Assembly (NCBI GenBank): GCA_003450815.1
Contig: DMES01000031.1
Coordinates: forward strand, 1 to 44,569
Source: Elusimicrobiota bacterium
GTDB taxonomy: Bacteria > Elusimicrobiota > Elusimicrobia > Elusimicrobiales > UBA9959
DNA: 44,569 nucleotides
Direction of reading: 5' to 3'
The position numbers were made by a program, and so were the translations under genes. Shown piece by piece: positions 1 to 7,859 of this stretch. Below the pieces are notes generated by a model that did not search any database, was not told where the DNA came from, and was given only the letters and a program-made list of their open reading frames with translations. Every line of letters starts with the position of its first letter. Within the stretch, counting starts at the first letter, position 1.

Positions 1-219
1 CCAGACTTTTTCAGCGGCCCCTAATTAGGAAATAATAGTATATTGTGCGGATAAGTGTTAGAATACAAACAAGGAATCGTTCCTTAAAATAATACCAATA
101 CGGGTATCAGGGGAGTGGCTTGATTCGGGGGGACCCATCTATTACTACGAGAGCCGTTATCTCATAAGCTCTTTGGTTGCACCTTAATCTGAATTCCTCT
201 GTTGGAACACCATAAACTT
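1..219. other. Leading non-coding stretch
   Basis: No gene is visible here. Positions 7-21 read TTTTTCAGCGGCCCC, the exact reverse complement of 14981-14995; part of the motif recurs in the hairpin at 35518-35543. It may be the downstream end of a gene lying outside the window. A short inverted repeat, AAGGAA-TCG-TTCCTT, lies at 71-85. I see no convincing sigma70 promoter and no clear Shine-Dalgarno sequence before the kinase. Confidence 0.5.
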
Positions 220-3051
220 ATGATTACTAAATTGCACATTCTGATAATAGACGATAATGAGGAGGAAGCCCTCCTTCTACTGCCGCATTTGCGGCAGGGC
301 GGCATCGAGCCGGAATACCAGATAATAGAAACACTTGCCCAATTGGCAACTGCTCTGGATAAGTCGGTGTGGGATATTGTGCTTTCTGATTATCATATGC
401 AGCGTTTTAACGGCCTGGACGCCCTAAAGCTGGTCCGGCAGAAAGACCCACACTTGCCCTTCATCCTGATCTCCGGCAGCATAGGCGAAAAGTTAGCCAT
501 TGAAGCCATGCACCAGGGCGCCAACGACTACCTCATCAAGAGCGACCTGGATCGGTTCGTCCCGGCCGTCACGCGGGCATTGCGGGAGGCTGCTGAGCGC
601 CGGAAACACAAACAGGCGCAAGATGCGTTGCAGACATCCGAAACGCGTTATCGCAGGCTTTTTGAAGCGGCGCAGGACGGCATCCTCATCCTGGACTCAG
701 AGACTGGTGTAATCGTAGACGCAAATCAGTTTCTTATCGACCTATTAGGTCTTTCGCATGAACAGTTTCTTAATATGAAAATATGGGAGATCGGGGCTTT
801 CAGGGATATAGTTGCCAATCATGCTAAGTTCGCAGAGCTGAAAAGCCGGGGCTATGTCCGCTATGAGGGCCTTCCTCTGATAACCACGGACGGCCGGGAA
901 ATCAATGTGGAATTCGTCAGCAATATTTACCAGGCGGGCCCGCACAAAGTGATTCAGTGTAATATACGGGACATTACCGAGCAGAAGCGGACGAATGAGC
1001 ATCTAAGGCAGAGCGAAGCACGATTGAGCGAAGCCCAGAAAGTCGCCAAAATCGGCAGTTGGGAAACAACGCTCTCTAATCTCAAGGTGCAATGGTCCGA
1101 TGAAATTTACCGGATTTTCGAAATAGACCAGGCTGATTTTCAACCAACTCATCCTGGGTTTTTAGCCCTCGTTCATCCTGAGGATCGCTCGAAAGTGGAT
1201 GCGGCTTTTGTGGGGTCGAATGACGGCAAAAACCTGCGCCACGCGATAGAACACCGTATCGTGACGGCAGACGGCCGCATAAAGTTCGTCGAAGAGCGCT
1301 GGCAGATTTTTAATGATGAGGAGGGGCGTCCGGTGCGAGCCGTCGGCTCCTGTCAGGACATCACCGAACGAAAAAAAACGGATATGGCCCTGCGCGAGAC
1401 CCTTGATATGCAGAGCGTCCTTAATGCCATGCTACAGCGTTCGCTGGCGAATGTTCCGCTGCGCGAGAAACTGAACAGCCATCTTGTGGGCCTGTTTGCG
1501 CTGCCATGGCTGGCCATACAGCCTAAGGGAGCGATATTCCTCATGAGCCCCATGGGAAATGCCTTGGTTTTGATGACGCACCATGGGCTGGCCCCCGCTT
1601 TGCTGACCGCCTGCGCTAATGTCCCGCTGGGCCGCTGTCTGTGCGGCAAAGCCGCCCAGATCTGCCGGTTTATGGAATCCATCAAAGTCGGCGAGGAGCA
1701 TCACATCACGTACGAGGGAATGATGCCGCACGGTCATTATTGCGCACCCATCATAGCCAGCGACAAGACACTCGGGGTTCTTAATCTCTACCTGAAAGAA
1801 GGAGTATTGTTCACGGATAGCCAGCGGCATTTCATAAAATCAGTTACGGATATCCTGGCGGAAAGCATTCTGCGCTCCCAGACGGAAGATAAATTGTTCC
1901 AGTCCCAGAAGATGGATTCTGTGGGCCGTCTTGCCGGCGGAGTGGCTCATGATTTCAATAATATCCTCACAGCTATTTCCGGCTATGCCGGTTTTTTGAT
2001 GAAGGAATTGGCCGACGATGACCCCAAGCGCAATGATGTAAAAGAGATTCTGAACGCCGCCAAGCGGGCCGCCGGGCTTACGCGCCAGCTTCTGGCCTTC
2101 AGCCGCAAGCAGATGCTTAATCCTCAAGTTATTGATCTTAACTCGTCCGTGAATGATACGGTCAAGATGGTCGGGCGGCTTATTGGAGAGAGCATCAGGA
2201 TTGAAATCAAGCTCGCGGCACAGCCCTGCCATACTAAGGTTGACCCCGGGCAGATTGACCAGGTTCTTGTCAATCTTGCGGTCAATGCGCGTGACGCCAT
2301 GCCTATGGGCGGAACCCTTACATTGGAGACGGAATTAATTCCCCCTAAAGATGACTTCTTCATGAAACATCCGGACTTGATACGCGGACCCGTTGTATGT
2401 TTAAGTATCCGCGACACTGGAAGCGGCATGACAGCGGAAGTTAAGAAACACCTGTTCGAGCCGTTCTTCACCAGCAAAGAAAAGGGTAAGGGCACCGGGT
2501 TGGGCCTTTCCACTGTTTTCGGAATCGTCAAACAGAGCGGCGGCGATATTGAGGTTGAGAGTGAACTGAATTGCGGTACGACATTCCGGATATATTTTTC
2601 ATATATTGAAACCACGAACAAGGACAAGGACAAGGACAAGGACAAGGATACTCTTCTTCGTGGCACCGAAACCGTATTGCTTGTCGAAGACGAGGAAAGC
2701 CTGCGCCGTTTAGGGGAACGGCTGCTGCGTATGAGCGGCTACACAGTTATTCCAGCCGCCGACGGCAAGTCGGCCCTGGAAGCCGCTGAGCGCCATGGCA
2801 AGCCGGTGGACCTGTTGATGACTGATATCGTCATGCCGTACATGAACGGGCGGGAACTGGCCACGGAACTTGCGCGCAGAAAGCTGGTTCGCAGAACGCT
2901 TTTTATGTCAGGTTATACTGAAGACGCTATAGTTGAACACGGGGTTCTTAAACCTGGCATAGCCTTCATCTATAAACCCTTCACGATTGAGGCGCTATCC
3001 ATTAAACTGCGCGAGGTGCTGGACGGCCCCGCCGACAAGGCAAGAGCATAA
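220..3051 (+). CDS. Hybrid sensor histidine kinase (REC-PAS-PAS-GAF-HisKA-HATPase-REC)
   Basis: This is a soluble hybrid kinase with no membrane segments, so it probably senses a cytoplasmic signal. In order it has an N-terminal receiver (IIDDN; phospho-acceptor Asp in LSDYHM near residue 57), two PAS domains ending in DITEQKR and DITERKK, a GAF-like domain (about 400-555) and a HisKA box VAHDFNN with His near 577. The ATPase boxes NLAVNARDAM, DTGSGM and GKGTGLGLS follow, then a C-terminal receiver (LMTDIVMP, Asp near 869; final Lys in YKPF). The kinase-to-receiver linker is a pure (Lys-Asp) run encoded by five CAAGGA hexamers at 2619-2648. ATG at 220 is preferred to an in-frame TTG at 202 because it sits just before the receiver, but neither has a strong ribosome site. 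It lies 53 nt before an OmpR-type regulator that may be its partner. Confidence 0.93.
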   Translation: MITKLHILIIDDNEEEALLLLPHLRQGGIEPEYQIIETLAQLATALDKSVWDIVLSDYHMQRFNGLDALKLVRQKDPHLPFILISGSIGEKLAIEAMHQGANDYLIKSDLDRFVPAVTRALREAAERRKHKQAQDALQTSETRYRRLFEAAQDGILILDSETGVIVDANQFLIDLLGLSHEQFLNMKIWEIGAFRDIVANHAKFAELKSRGYVRYEGLPLITTDGREINVEFVSNIYQAGPHKVIQCNIRDITEQKRTNEHLRQSEARLSEAQKVAKIGSWETTLSNLKVQWSDEIYRIFEIDQADFQPTHPGFLALVHPEDRSKVDAAFVGSNDGKNLRHAIEHRIVTADGRIKFVEERWQIFNDEEGRPVRAVGSCQDITERKKTDMALRETLDMQSVLNAMLQRSLANVPLREKLNSHLVGLFALPWLAIQPKGAIFLMSPMGNALVLMTHHGLAPALLTACANVPLGRCLCGKAAQICRFMESIKVGEEHHITYEGMMPHGHYCAPIIASDKTLGVLNLYLKEGVLFTDSQRHFIKSVTDILAESILRSQTEDKLFQSQKMDSVGRLAGGVAHDFNNILTAISGYAGFLMKELADDDPKRNDVKEILNAAKRAAGLTRQLLAFSRKQMLNPQVIDLNSSVNDTVKMVGRLIGESIRIEIKLAAQPCHTKVDPGQIDQVLVNLAVNARDAMPMGGTLTLETELIPPKDDFFMKHPDLIRGPVVCLSIRDTGSGMTAEVKKHLFEPFFTSKEKGKGTGLGLSTVFGIVKQSGGDIEVESELNCGTTFRIYFSYIETTNKDKDKDKDKDTLLRGTETVLLVEDEESLRRLGERLLRMSGYTVIPAADGKSALEAAERHGKPVDLLMTDIVMPYMNGRELATELARRKLVRRTLFMSGYTEDAIVEHGVLKPGIAFIYKPFTIEALSIKLREVLDGPADKARA
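2619..2648 (+). repeat. In-frame hexanucleotide microsatellite (CAAGGA x5)
   Basis: Five perfect tandem CAAGGA units encode alternating Lys-Asp residues between the ATPase domain and the C-terminal receiver of the hybrid kinase. Slippage by whole units would change linker length without a frameshift. Confidence 0.9.
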
Positions 3052-3104
3052 AAAGAAGCTGTTCGTTGCGGGGTGTTAGCAGTTGGGGAATAAGGAAGAA
3101 TGTT

Positions 3105-3797
3105 ATGCCTAAAAAGATACTTTTGGTTGAAGATGACCGCAAAATGCTGGATGTTATGCGGCGTTACCTTGAGAACCGCGGTTTTTCCGTCATTTTCACC
3201 GACAACGGTTCCGAGGCGCTCATGCTTGCGCGCGATTCAAAGCCGGATCTGATTGTGGCGGATGTCGGGTTGCCGGGGCTTGACGGCTTCGCCTTATGCA
3301 AGGCCATAAAATGCTCGGCCGAAACCGCCGCCATACCGGTGATAATAATTTCAGGGGGAAAAACGGAGGACGCCGATATAGTGGAAGGCTACGATAAAGG
3401 CGCCGACGACTACCTTGCCAAGCCTTTCGCCTTTTCCGTGCTGGCGGCAAAGATAAATGCCGTGTTGCGGCGCTACGGCGCCGGTTCCGGCCCCGCCGCC
3501 CGCAAGATACGGGAGCAGGGACTTGAATTGGACCCCGCCGCCCGCACCATGAAATTAGGCGGCAAACTGGTGGCGCTTACCCGCAAAGAATTTGACCTGC
3601 TTACGCTGATGCTGGAAAAAAAGGGACGGATATTGGGGGTACCGTACATGCTGGAAACGGTCTGGGGCTGCGACATGGCCACCTACGACAACCCCCATAC
3701 GGTTGAAACCCATATTTATTCATTACGAAAAAAACTTGGTCCAAAGCTTGCCGCCCGGCTGGTAAGCGTAACCGGCCACGGCTATAAATTTGAGTAA
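3105..3797 (+). CDS. OmpR/PhoB-type response regulator
   Basis: This is a 230-residue DNA-binding response regulator. The receiver has the acidic pocket LLVEDD, phospho-acceptor Asp near residue 53 (VADVGLPGLDG), a Ser switch residue (IIISGG) and the conserved Lys in LAKPF. The C-terminal winged helix carries the OmpR signatures LTRKEFDLL, VETHIYSLRKKL and VTGHGYKF. The reading frame opens earlier, at 3066, but ATG at 3105 begins directly with MPKKILLVEDD and is preceded by AAGGAAG (3092-3098), so it is the better start. It is followed after 3 nt by a stand-alone kinase, so the pair is likely co-transcribed. The target genes cannot be deduced. Confidence 0.94.
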   Translation: MPKKILLVEDDRKMLDVMRRYLENRGFSVIFTDNGSEALMLARDSKPDLIVADVGLPGLDGFALCKAIKCSAETAAIPVIIISGGKTEDADIVEGYDKGADDYLAKPFAFSVLAAKINAVLRRYGAGSGPAARKIREQGLELDPAARTMKLGGKLVALTRKEFDLLTLMLEKKGRILGVPYMLETVWGCDMATYDNPHTVETHIYSLRKKLGPKLAARLVSVTGHGYKFE

Positions 3798-3800
3798 CCC

Positions 3801-4559
3801 ATGAAACCACAAAAGCAAGAAGAGGTCAGCTATCTGCCGGAAAAGGGAAAAATGGAAGCCTTGGGGCGGTTAGCCTGTAAAGTTGCCCACGATTTTAATA
3901 ATATTCTGGGAGTCATAGAAGGTTATGCAACGCTGGCCATTGGCGGAGCCGGAAAAAACGAGCTCCTGGAGCGGGATTTGCAGGAAATACGCGCAGCCGC
4001 GGCTAAAGCCGCCGCTCTTGGGAAACAGCTTCTCGCTTTCGGCGGAAAACAGGTGATGAATAAGACACCCTGCAGCGTGAACGTTATAATAGAAAACACG
4101 CTGAAAAGACCTGAACTACCGCAGGGCGGGGATTTTAAAATAGAACCGCGGTTTGGGACAGGGCTGCCCGGCATAACAGCCGACGCCGTGCTGCTGGAAC
4201 AGGCATTGGTAAATCTGCTGGTTAACGCTCGCGAAGCCACTGACGAAGGCGGAACGGCTGTCATATGCTCCTCCGCCCTGCAACTTGAGGGCAACACCGT
4301 ACATTCGCCTAATCCACAAAAAGCCGGAACCCTGTTTATTAAGATTACCGTACAGGACCACGGAACGGGAATAAGCGCGGAAGTTTTTGAACATCTCTTT
4401 GAGCCCCTGTTTTCAAATACAAAAACAAGCAACGGCGCTGGAATGGGGCTTTCCACTGTTTACGGCGTGGCAAGGCAGCATAACGGCTGGGTTGAGGTTA
4501 AAAGCGCGCCAGGCCAAGGCAGCGAATTTGCGCTATTTCTGCCGGCGACAACGGCTTGA
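3801..4559 (+). CDS. Stand-alone histidine kinase core (HisKA-HATPase)
   Basis: This 252-residue protein is only a kinase core. It has the HisKA box VAHDFNN (His near 30), N-box NLLVNAREATDEGG, G1 box DHGTGIS and G2 region NGAGMGLST. The input domain, membrane segment and receiver are all missing. It resembles the core of the hybrid kinase upstream (FNNIL..I.GYA, LA.FSRKQ/LAFGGKQ), so it may be a stripped paralogue. The G2 box is altered (NGAGMGL rather than GKGTGLGL), which may reduce activity. It starts 3 nt after the OmpR regulator, so translation is probably coupled and that regulator is the likely partner. With no sensor of its own it may need another protein for input. Confidence 0.88.
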   Translation: MKPQKQEEVSYLPEKGKMEALGRLACKVAHDFNNILGVIEGYATLAIGGAGKNELLERDLQEIRAAAAKAAALGKQLLAFGGKQVMNKTPCSVNVIIENTLKRPELPQGGDFKIEPRFGTGLPGITADAVLLEQALVNLLVNAREATDEGGTAVICSSALQLEGNTVHSPNPQKAGTLFIKITVQDHGTGISAEVFEHLFEPLFSNTKTSNGAGMGLSTVYGVARQHNGWVEVKSAPGQGSEFALFLPATTA

Positions 4560-4998
4560 CAGTTTGACGGCTAGGCGGCTGGACAGCGTATTACTTATCA
4601 GATTTATAACAGCTTTTTTTTACATAATAAACTATCCCCGTTCCAACTGCGAACCGGACAAGTCACCCTTCCGATTTTGAACACCCACCCGATTTGTGTC
4701 TTTCCGGCGAAAGCCGGAATCCAGGAATATCTATGACACTGGACCCCGGCTTTCGCCGGGGTGACGCCAAGGGCTTCACCGGAATGATGAAAAATGCCTC
4801 GACGAGACCCCCGCCTTACTTGAACTTTTGGGCAAGTCCGCTTTTCTTCCTTTTTTACTAATATCCTCTGTTTTACCCGTGGGACACCCAAAATTCAAGA
4901 GGCTCTCGATTTGAATAAAAATTGAACCCTTCCTGAAGTTTTCATTAACTTGTCATAGTACACTATAGATAGAAGAATTTTCGAAAAGACGCGGCGCT
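4560..4998. other. Intergenic region with REP-like palindromes
   Basis: No gene is supported in this 439-nt gap. It begins with low-complexity words (gacggct/ggcggctgg near 4564-4586), holds the palindrome pair at 4702-4761, and is otherwise A+T-rich before the next start. I could not identify a clear promoter; TTGTCA and TATAGA near 4950-4968 are too close together. Confidence 0.6.
4702..4761. repeat. REP-like paired palindrome (PAKAGVQ-type dispersed repeat)
   Basis: Two 23-nt arms (4702-4724 and 4739-4761) are inverted copies of each other at 19 of 23 positions, separated by 14 nt. Each arm is also a small hairpin, CCGGC-GAAA-GCCGG on the left and CCGGC-TTTC-GCCGG on the right. Read on the minus strand it yields the TPAKAGVQ...WIPAFAG peptide, a familiar signature of widely dispersed bacterial REP-type repeats. 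It is intergenic here and probably non-coding. Confidence 0.85.
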
Positions 4999-6015
4999 AT
5001 GACAATTAATATTTTAGGCTTGCAGACCCCGTTAACCCGCCTGTCAATTTCCAAGGATGACGCACGGGATAAGGCCTCAACAGCTTCCACGCGCGGCGTA
5101 CCACCCCTCCAGCCGTTTACTGCGGGAGCCGTATTTATTCTGGCCGCTTTATTTCTGCTGATAGCGCCGGCAGAAACGGAATGCGCCGGGAATTATAAAG
5201 TAATGGCAAAAAAATTTTCCAGCGCGGCAAAAGCTCATAAAATCACCAGAGTCGCTATAATCCCGTTTTCTTCCACGAACCCCGGCCTCTCTCAGGAAGG
5301 CCGCGCCGTTGCGGAACGCCTGACCACTCAATTAGTGCAACTAGGCCAGGTTGAAGTCACAGAGCGGAATTCACTGGAAAAAGTTATGCGCGAGCATTGG
5401 CTGGCGGCCTCGGGAGCTGTTACCCAGGCTTTAACTAACGAACCGGGCCGGCTGATGCCCGCTGACGCGATTATCACCGGGTCAGTTTTAACCAGCGCCG
5501 GCAAGTGTGAAATTAACGCACGGATGATTGAAACCGAAACCGGCATAATTATTGCCACGTACAACACTGAATTCACCGATATCCTTCCGGCGTTACCCGA
5601 GATTCCCACGACTTCTTTTGAAACGCCTTTTGAAACACCTGCCGACTCATCCGGCGCGACTCCGGAGCCGTTTTCGGGAAGCGCTGCGGCCCCGGACAGC
5701 CGGGAGTCGGCTGATATCTGCCGGGACGCCCCGGAGATAGACATGCTGGACCGCTCAATATTGGATTTAAAGGCGAGGCATTGGGCTGTGAGAATAAAAA
5801 ACTCCGGTTTTTTGTATGAAGGCTTCTCTTCAAGCGCCGAAGCCGGGATTGTGAACCCGAAGATCAAAGAGCAGTTCTATGTTTTACTTGAGGCCTGGTA
5901 TTACAAGACAGAAATACCAGGCCTTTCGCTGGATGAATTAACAAGGCTTCTGGAGACTGAGAAGAAAATTCTGAGCATAATAAAATCCTGCAACGGAGTT
6001 GGGGAGAAAACATGA
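4999..6015 (+). CDS. FlgO/CsgG-like exported protein
   Basis: The middle third (about 75-190) matches the CsgG/FlgO-type fold: VAIIPFSSTNPG, then ERLTTQLVQLGQVEVTERN, ADAIITGSV and INARMIETETGIIIATY. In that group such proteins bind or assemble at the outer membrane or flagellar/secretion machinery. A hydrophobic segment (about 42-60, ending near TECAG) looks like a signal sequence. It is preceded by about 40 residues, so the true start could be later, but no in-frame ATG lies between. A Pro/Ser/Thr-rich linker (about 195-235) leads to an unrecognised C-terminal domain of about 100 residues. The exact role is unknown; the secreted and outer-membrane proteins downstream fit an envelope function. 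Confidence 0.72.
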   Translation: MTINILGLQTPLTRLSISKDDARDKASTASTRGVPPLQPFTAGAVFILAALFLLIAPAETECAGNYKVMAKKFSSAAKAHKITRVAIIPFSSTNPGLSQEGRAVAERLTTQLVQLGQVEVTERNSLEKVMREHWLAASGAVTQALTNEPGRLMPADAIITGSVLTSAGKCEINARMIETETGIIIATYNTEFTDILPALPEIPTTSFETPFETPADSSGATPEPFSGSAAAPDSRESADICRDAPEIDMLDRSILDLKARHWAVRIKNSGFLYEGFSSSAEAGIVNPKIKEQFYVLLEAWYYKTEIPGLSLDELTRLLETEKKILSIIKSCNGVGEKT

Positions 6016-6319
6016 GAGAGCGCACAAAACTCAACCCATGAGGCGAGTGAAAACGCCAAAGCCCGACAGCGGAACGCGGCACTTGGCTCAGATGCACCGT
6101 TTTGGCTCCGTAACGTCTGTATTATTATATAATTGCTTTGGGTGAGATATGGGAAAACCTGCCGGCGAAAATCCACCGGTGAAAAAATCCGGAGTGTGAA
6201 TTACTATAAGCGCGGAAAAATTAAAACCGACGCTTAAAACGCCGCTTACACTAGGCTATATGGCCGAATTGTAAAACTCCGCTCTATGGAAGAAGTGATG
6301 AAGCTGTTGGAATACAAAA
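6016..6319. other. Intergenic region, no gene recognised
   Basis: In this 304-nt gap a TATTATTATATAAT stretch near 6118-6132 could supply a -10 element. The nearest -35 candidates (TTGGCT near 6104) do not give a clean 17-nt spacing with the best TATAAT. The longest ATG frame here encodes only about 16 residues. I see no stable terminator and no known riboswitch. Confidence 0.4.
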
Positions 6320-7480
6320 ATGGACGACATAACATTGAACCCAAAAAAAGTCCTGATCGTGGACGATGATGAAAGCATCCTCCGCCTCTGTACCAGAGCT
6401 CTGACGGGGGAGGGCTTTGAGGTCGTTACAGCGCAAAACGGCAAAGATGCCGTTGAAAAGTTCAAAGAGGGCGAATTCGGCGTCGTTTTTACGGACCTCA
6501 CCATGCCGGTAATGGGAGGACAAGAACTTCTGAAACACATCAAAAAAAACCACCGCTTGACCTGCGTAAACATCTTTACAGGGGCGGGCACAATAGAAGG
6601 GGCCGTGGAATGCATGCGCCTGGGGGCGTGCGATTATATCGCCAAACCCTTTAACCTTGACGAATTAATCGCCATGGCCTTCAGATGCGCGGAGCATTAC
6701 TCCCACCGCCTGGAAACTGAGAGACTTAAACACGATATCACGGCCTACGAGGAGCTGGATAAATTGAAATCAGAGTTCGTCTCCAATGTCTCGCATGAAC
6801 TGCGCACCCCGCTTTTTTCAATAGGCGGGGCGCTGGACCTTCTGCTCCAGACTATACCGGAGATCACAGATGCGACCTCAAAAAGACTGCTGGACGTTAT
6901 ACTTGGCAATTTTAGCCGCTTAAATTCCATCGTCGCTAACATCCTTGATTTTTCCCGGATTGAAAAAGGTACTTTTATCCCCAGCTTTGAAGATGTGGAT
7001 CTGGCCGACCTGGCGCGAAAAGCCATAAATGACCTTCACCCCCTGTTTCTACAGCGGGCTATTTCCATTGAACCTGTTTCCGGTCCCGTGCCCTGCCTTA
7101 TTGAAGCCGACCCGGAACAAATCGGACGGGTACTTATAAACCTTCTTGCCAACGCCATAAAGTTTACCCCCCGTGAAGGCAAGGTCGGGGTGGCGCTTTC
7201 GGACACCGAAACAGGAGTTGTTTTATGTGTGTGGGATACGGGCTGCGGCATCGCTCCACAATACCATAAGAGGATGTTTGACAGATTTTATCAGGTGGAC
7301 GGTTCGGTAACACGGGAAGCCGGCGGTTCCGGAATAGGGTTGGCTATAGTTAAGGCAATTGTGGAAATGCACGGCGGTCGCATCCGGGTGGAAAGCCAGC
7401 TGGGAAAGGGCACCAGGATAAATATTTCACTGCCCAGGCGCCAAAGTAAAGAACGGGGAGGCGATAGTCATGGAATCTGA
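6320..7480 (+). CDS. Receiver-linked histidine kinase (REC-HisKA-HATPase)
   Basis: This 386-residue cytoplasmic protein has an N-terminal receiver (LIVDDDES; phospho-acceptor Asp near 59 in FTDLTMP; Lys in IAKPF). A short helical linker leads to a classical HisKA domain with VSHELRTP (His near 159). The HATPase boxes are NLLANAIKFTP, DTGCGI, FDRFYQ and GSGIGLAI. Receiver-first kinases usually act inside a phosphorelay, with phosphorylation of the receiver controlling kinase activity. The next gene, a single-domain receiver, overlaps its 3' end by 11 nt, making it the natural acceptor. The start ATG has only a weak ribosome site (TTGGA). Confidence 0.92.
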   Translation: MDDITLNPKKVLIVDDDESILRLCTRALTGEGFEVVTAQNGKDAVEKFKEGEFGVVFTDLTMPVMGGQELLKHIKKNHRLTCVNIFTGAGTIEGAVECMRLGACDYIAKPFNLDELIAMAFRCAEHYSHRLETERLKHDITAYEELDKLKSEFVSNVSHELRTPLFSIGGALDLLLQTIPEITDATSKRLLDVILGNFSRLNSIVANILDFSRIEKGTFIPSFEDVDLADLARKAINDLHPLFLQRAISIEPVSGPVPCLIEADPEQIGRVLINLLANAIKFTPREGKVGVALSDTETGVVLCVWDTGCGIAPQYHKRMFDRFYQVDGSVTREAGGSGIGLAIVKAIVEMHGGRIRVESQLGKGTRINISLPRRQSKERGGDSHGI

Positions 7481-7859
7481 AAATACCGGAAAGATCATCC
7501 TTGTAGTGGACGATGAGCCCGACATAGTATTTGTCCTTACGACAGCCCTGAAAAAAAACGGCTATCGGACAGAGGAGGCCTTCAACGGGCTGGAGGCGCT
7601 GAAAAAGATCCGCGAACATGCCCCGGATGCGGTCATCATGGATATCATGATGCCCAAACTGGACGGCCATTCGGTCAATTTGCAATTAAAGAAGGATCCG
7701 CAAACCGCTCTTATACCTGTGATAATCATAACCGGGAAAGGGCGCTTCAGGGAACTGCTGGATATTCAGGAGGGTGTTAATGTTGCGGCGTATCTGGAAA
7801 AACCGTTCCCTATCCGGGTTCTTCTGGAGAAACTTCGCAACATACTCAGCGGGCCATGA
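7470..7859 (+). CDS. Single-domain response regulator (CheY-like)
   Basis: This is a 129-residue receiver with no output domain. It shows LVVDDEPD, phospho-acceptor Asp near 58 (VIMDIMMP), a Thr switch (IIITGK) and Lys in LEKPF. It starts inside the preceding kinase gene with a good ribosome site (GGGGAGG, 6 nt before ATG) and ends by overlapping the next gene in an ATGA junction. It is probably the phosphate acceptor or shuttle of the REC-kinase upstream. The coupling to a secreted-protein gene downstream suggests, as inference only, that this signalling pair and the export genes are one transcription unit. Confidence 0.92.
   Translation: MESENTGKIILVVDDEPDIVFVLTTALKKNGYRTEEAFNGLEALKKIREHAPDAVIMDIMMPKLDGHSVNLQLKKDPQTALIPVIIITGKGRFRELLDIQEGVNVAAYLEKPFPIRVLLEKLRNILSGP

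Noticed and set aside
2124..2666. 180-residue minus-strand frame with a Ser-Leu run
   Set aside because: Antisense shadow of the hybrid kinase; the Ser-Leu run is the complement of the CAAGGA microsatellite.
4604..4891. 95-residue minus-strand frame containing TPAKAGVQ
   Set aside because: A typical artefact of translating a REP-like dispersed repeat; no ribosome site or protein family.
4940..4998. Promoter for the CsgG-like gene (TTGTCA/TATAGA)
   Set aside because: The spacing is only about 8 nt, and no alternative pair gave a 16-18 nt spacer.
6149..6199. Short ATG frame upstream of the REC-kinase
   Set aside because: About 16 codons with no ribosome site or conserved feature.
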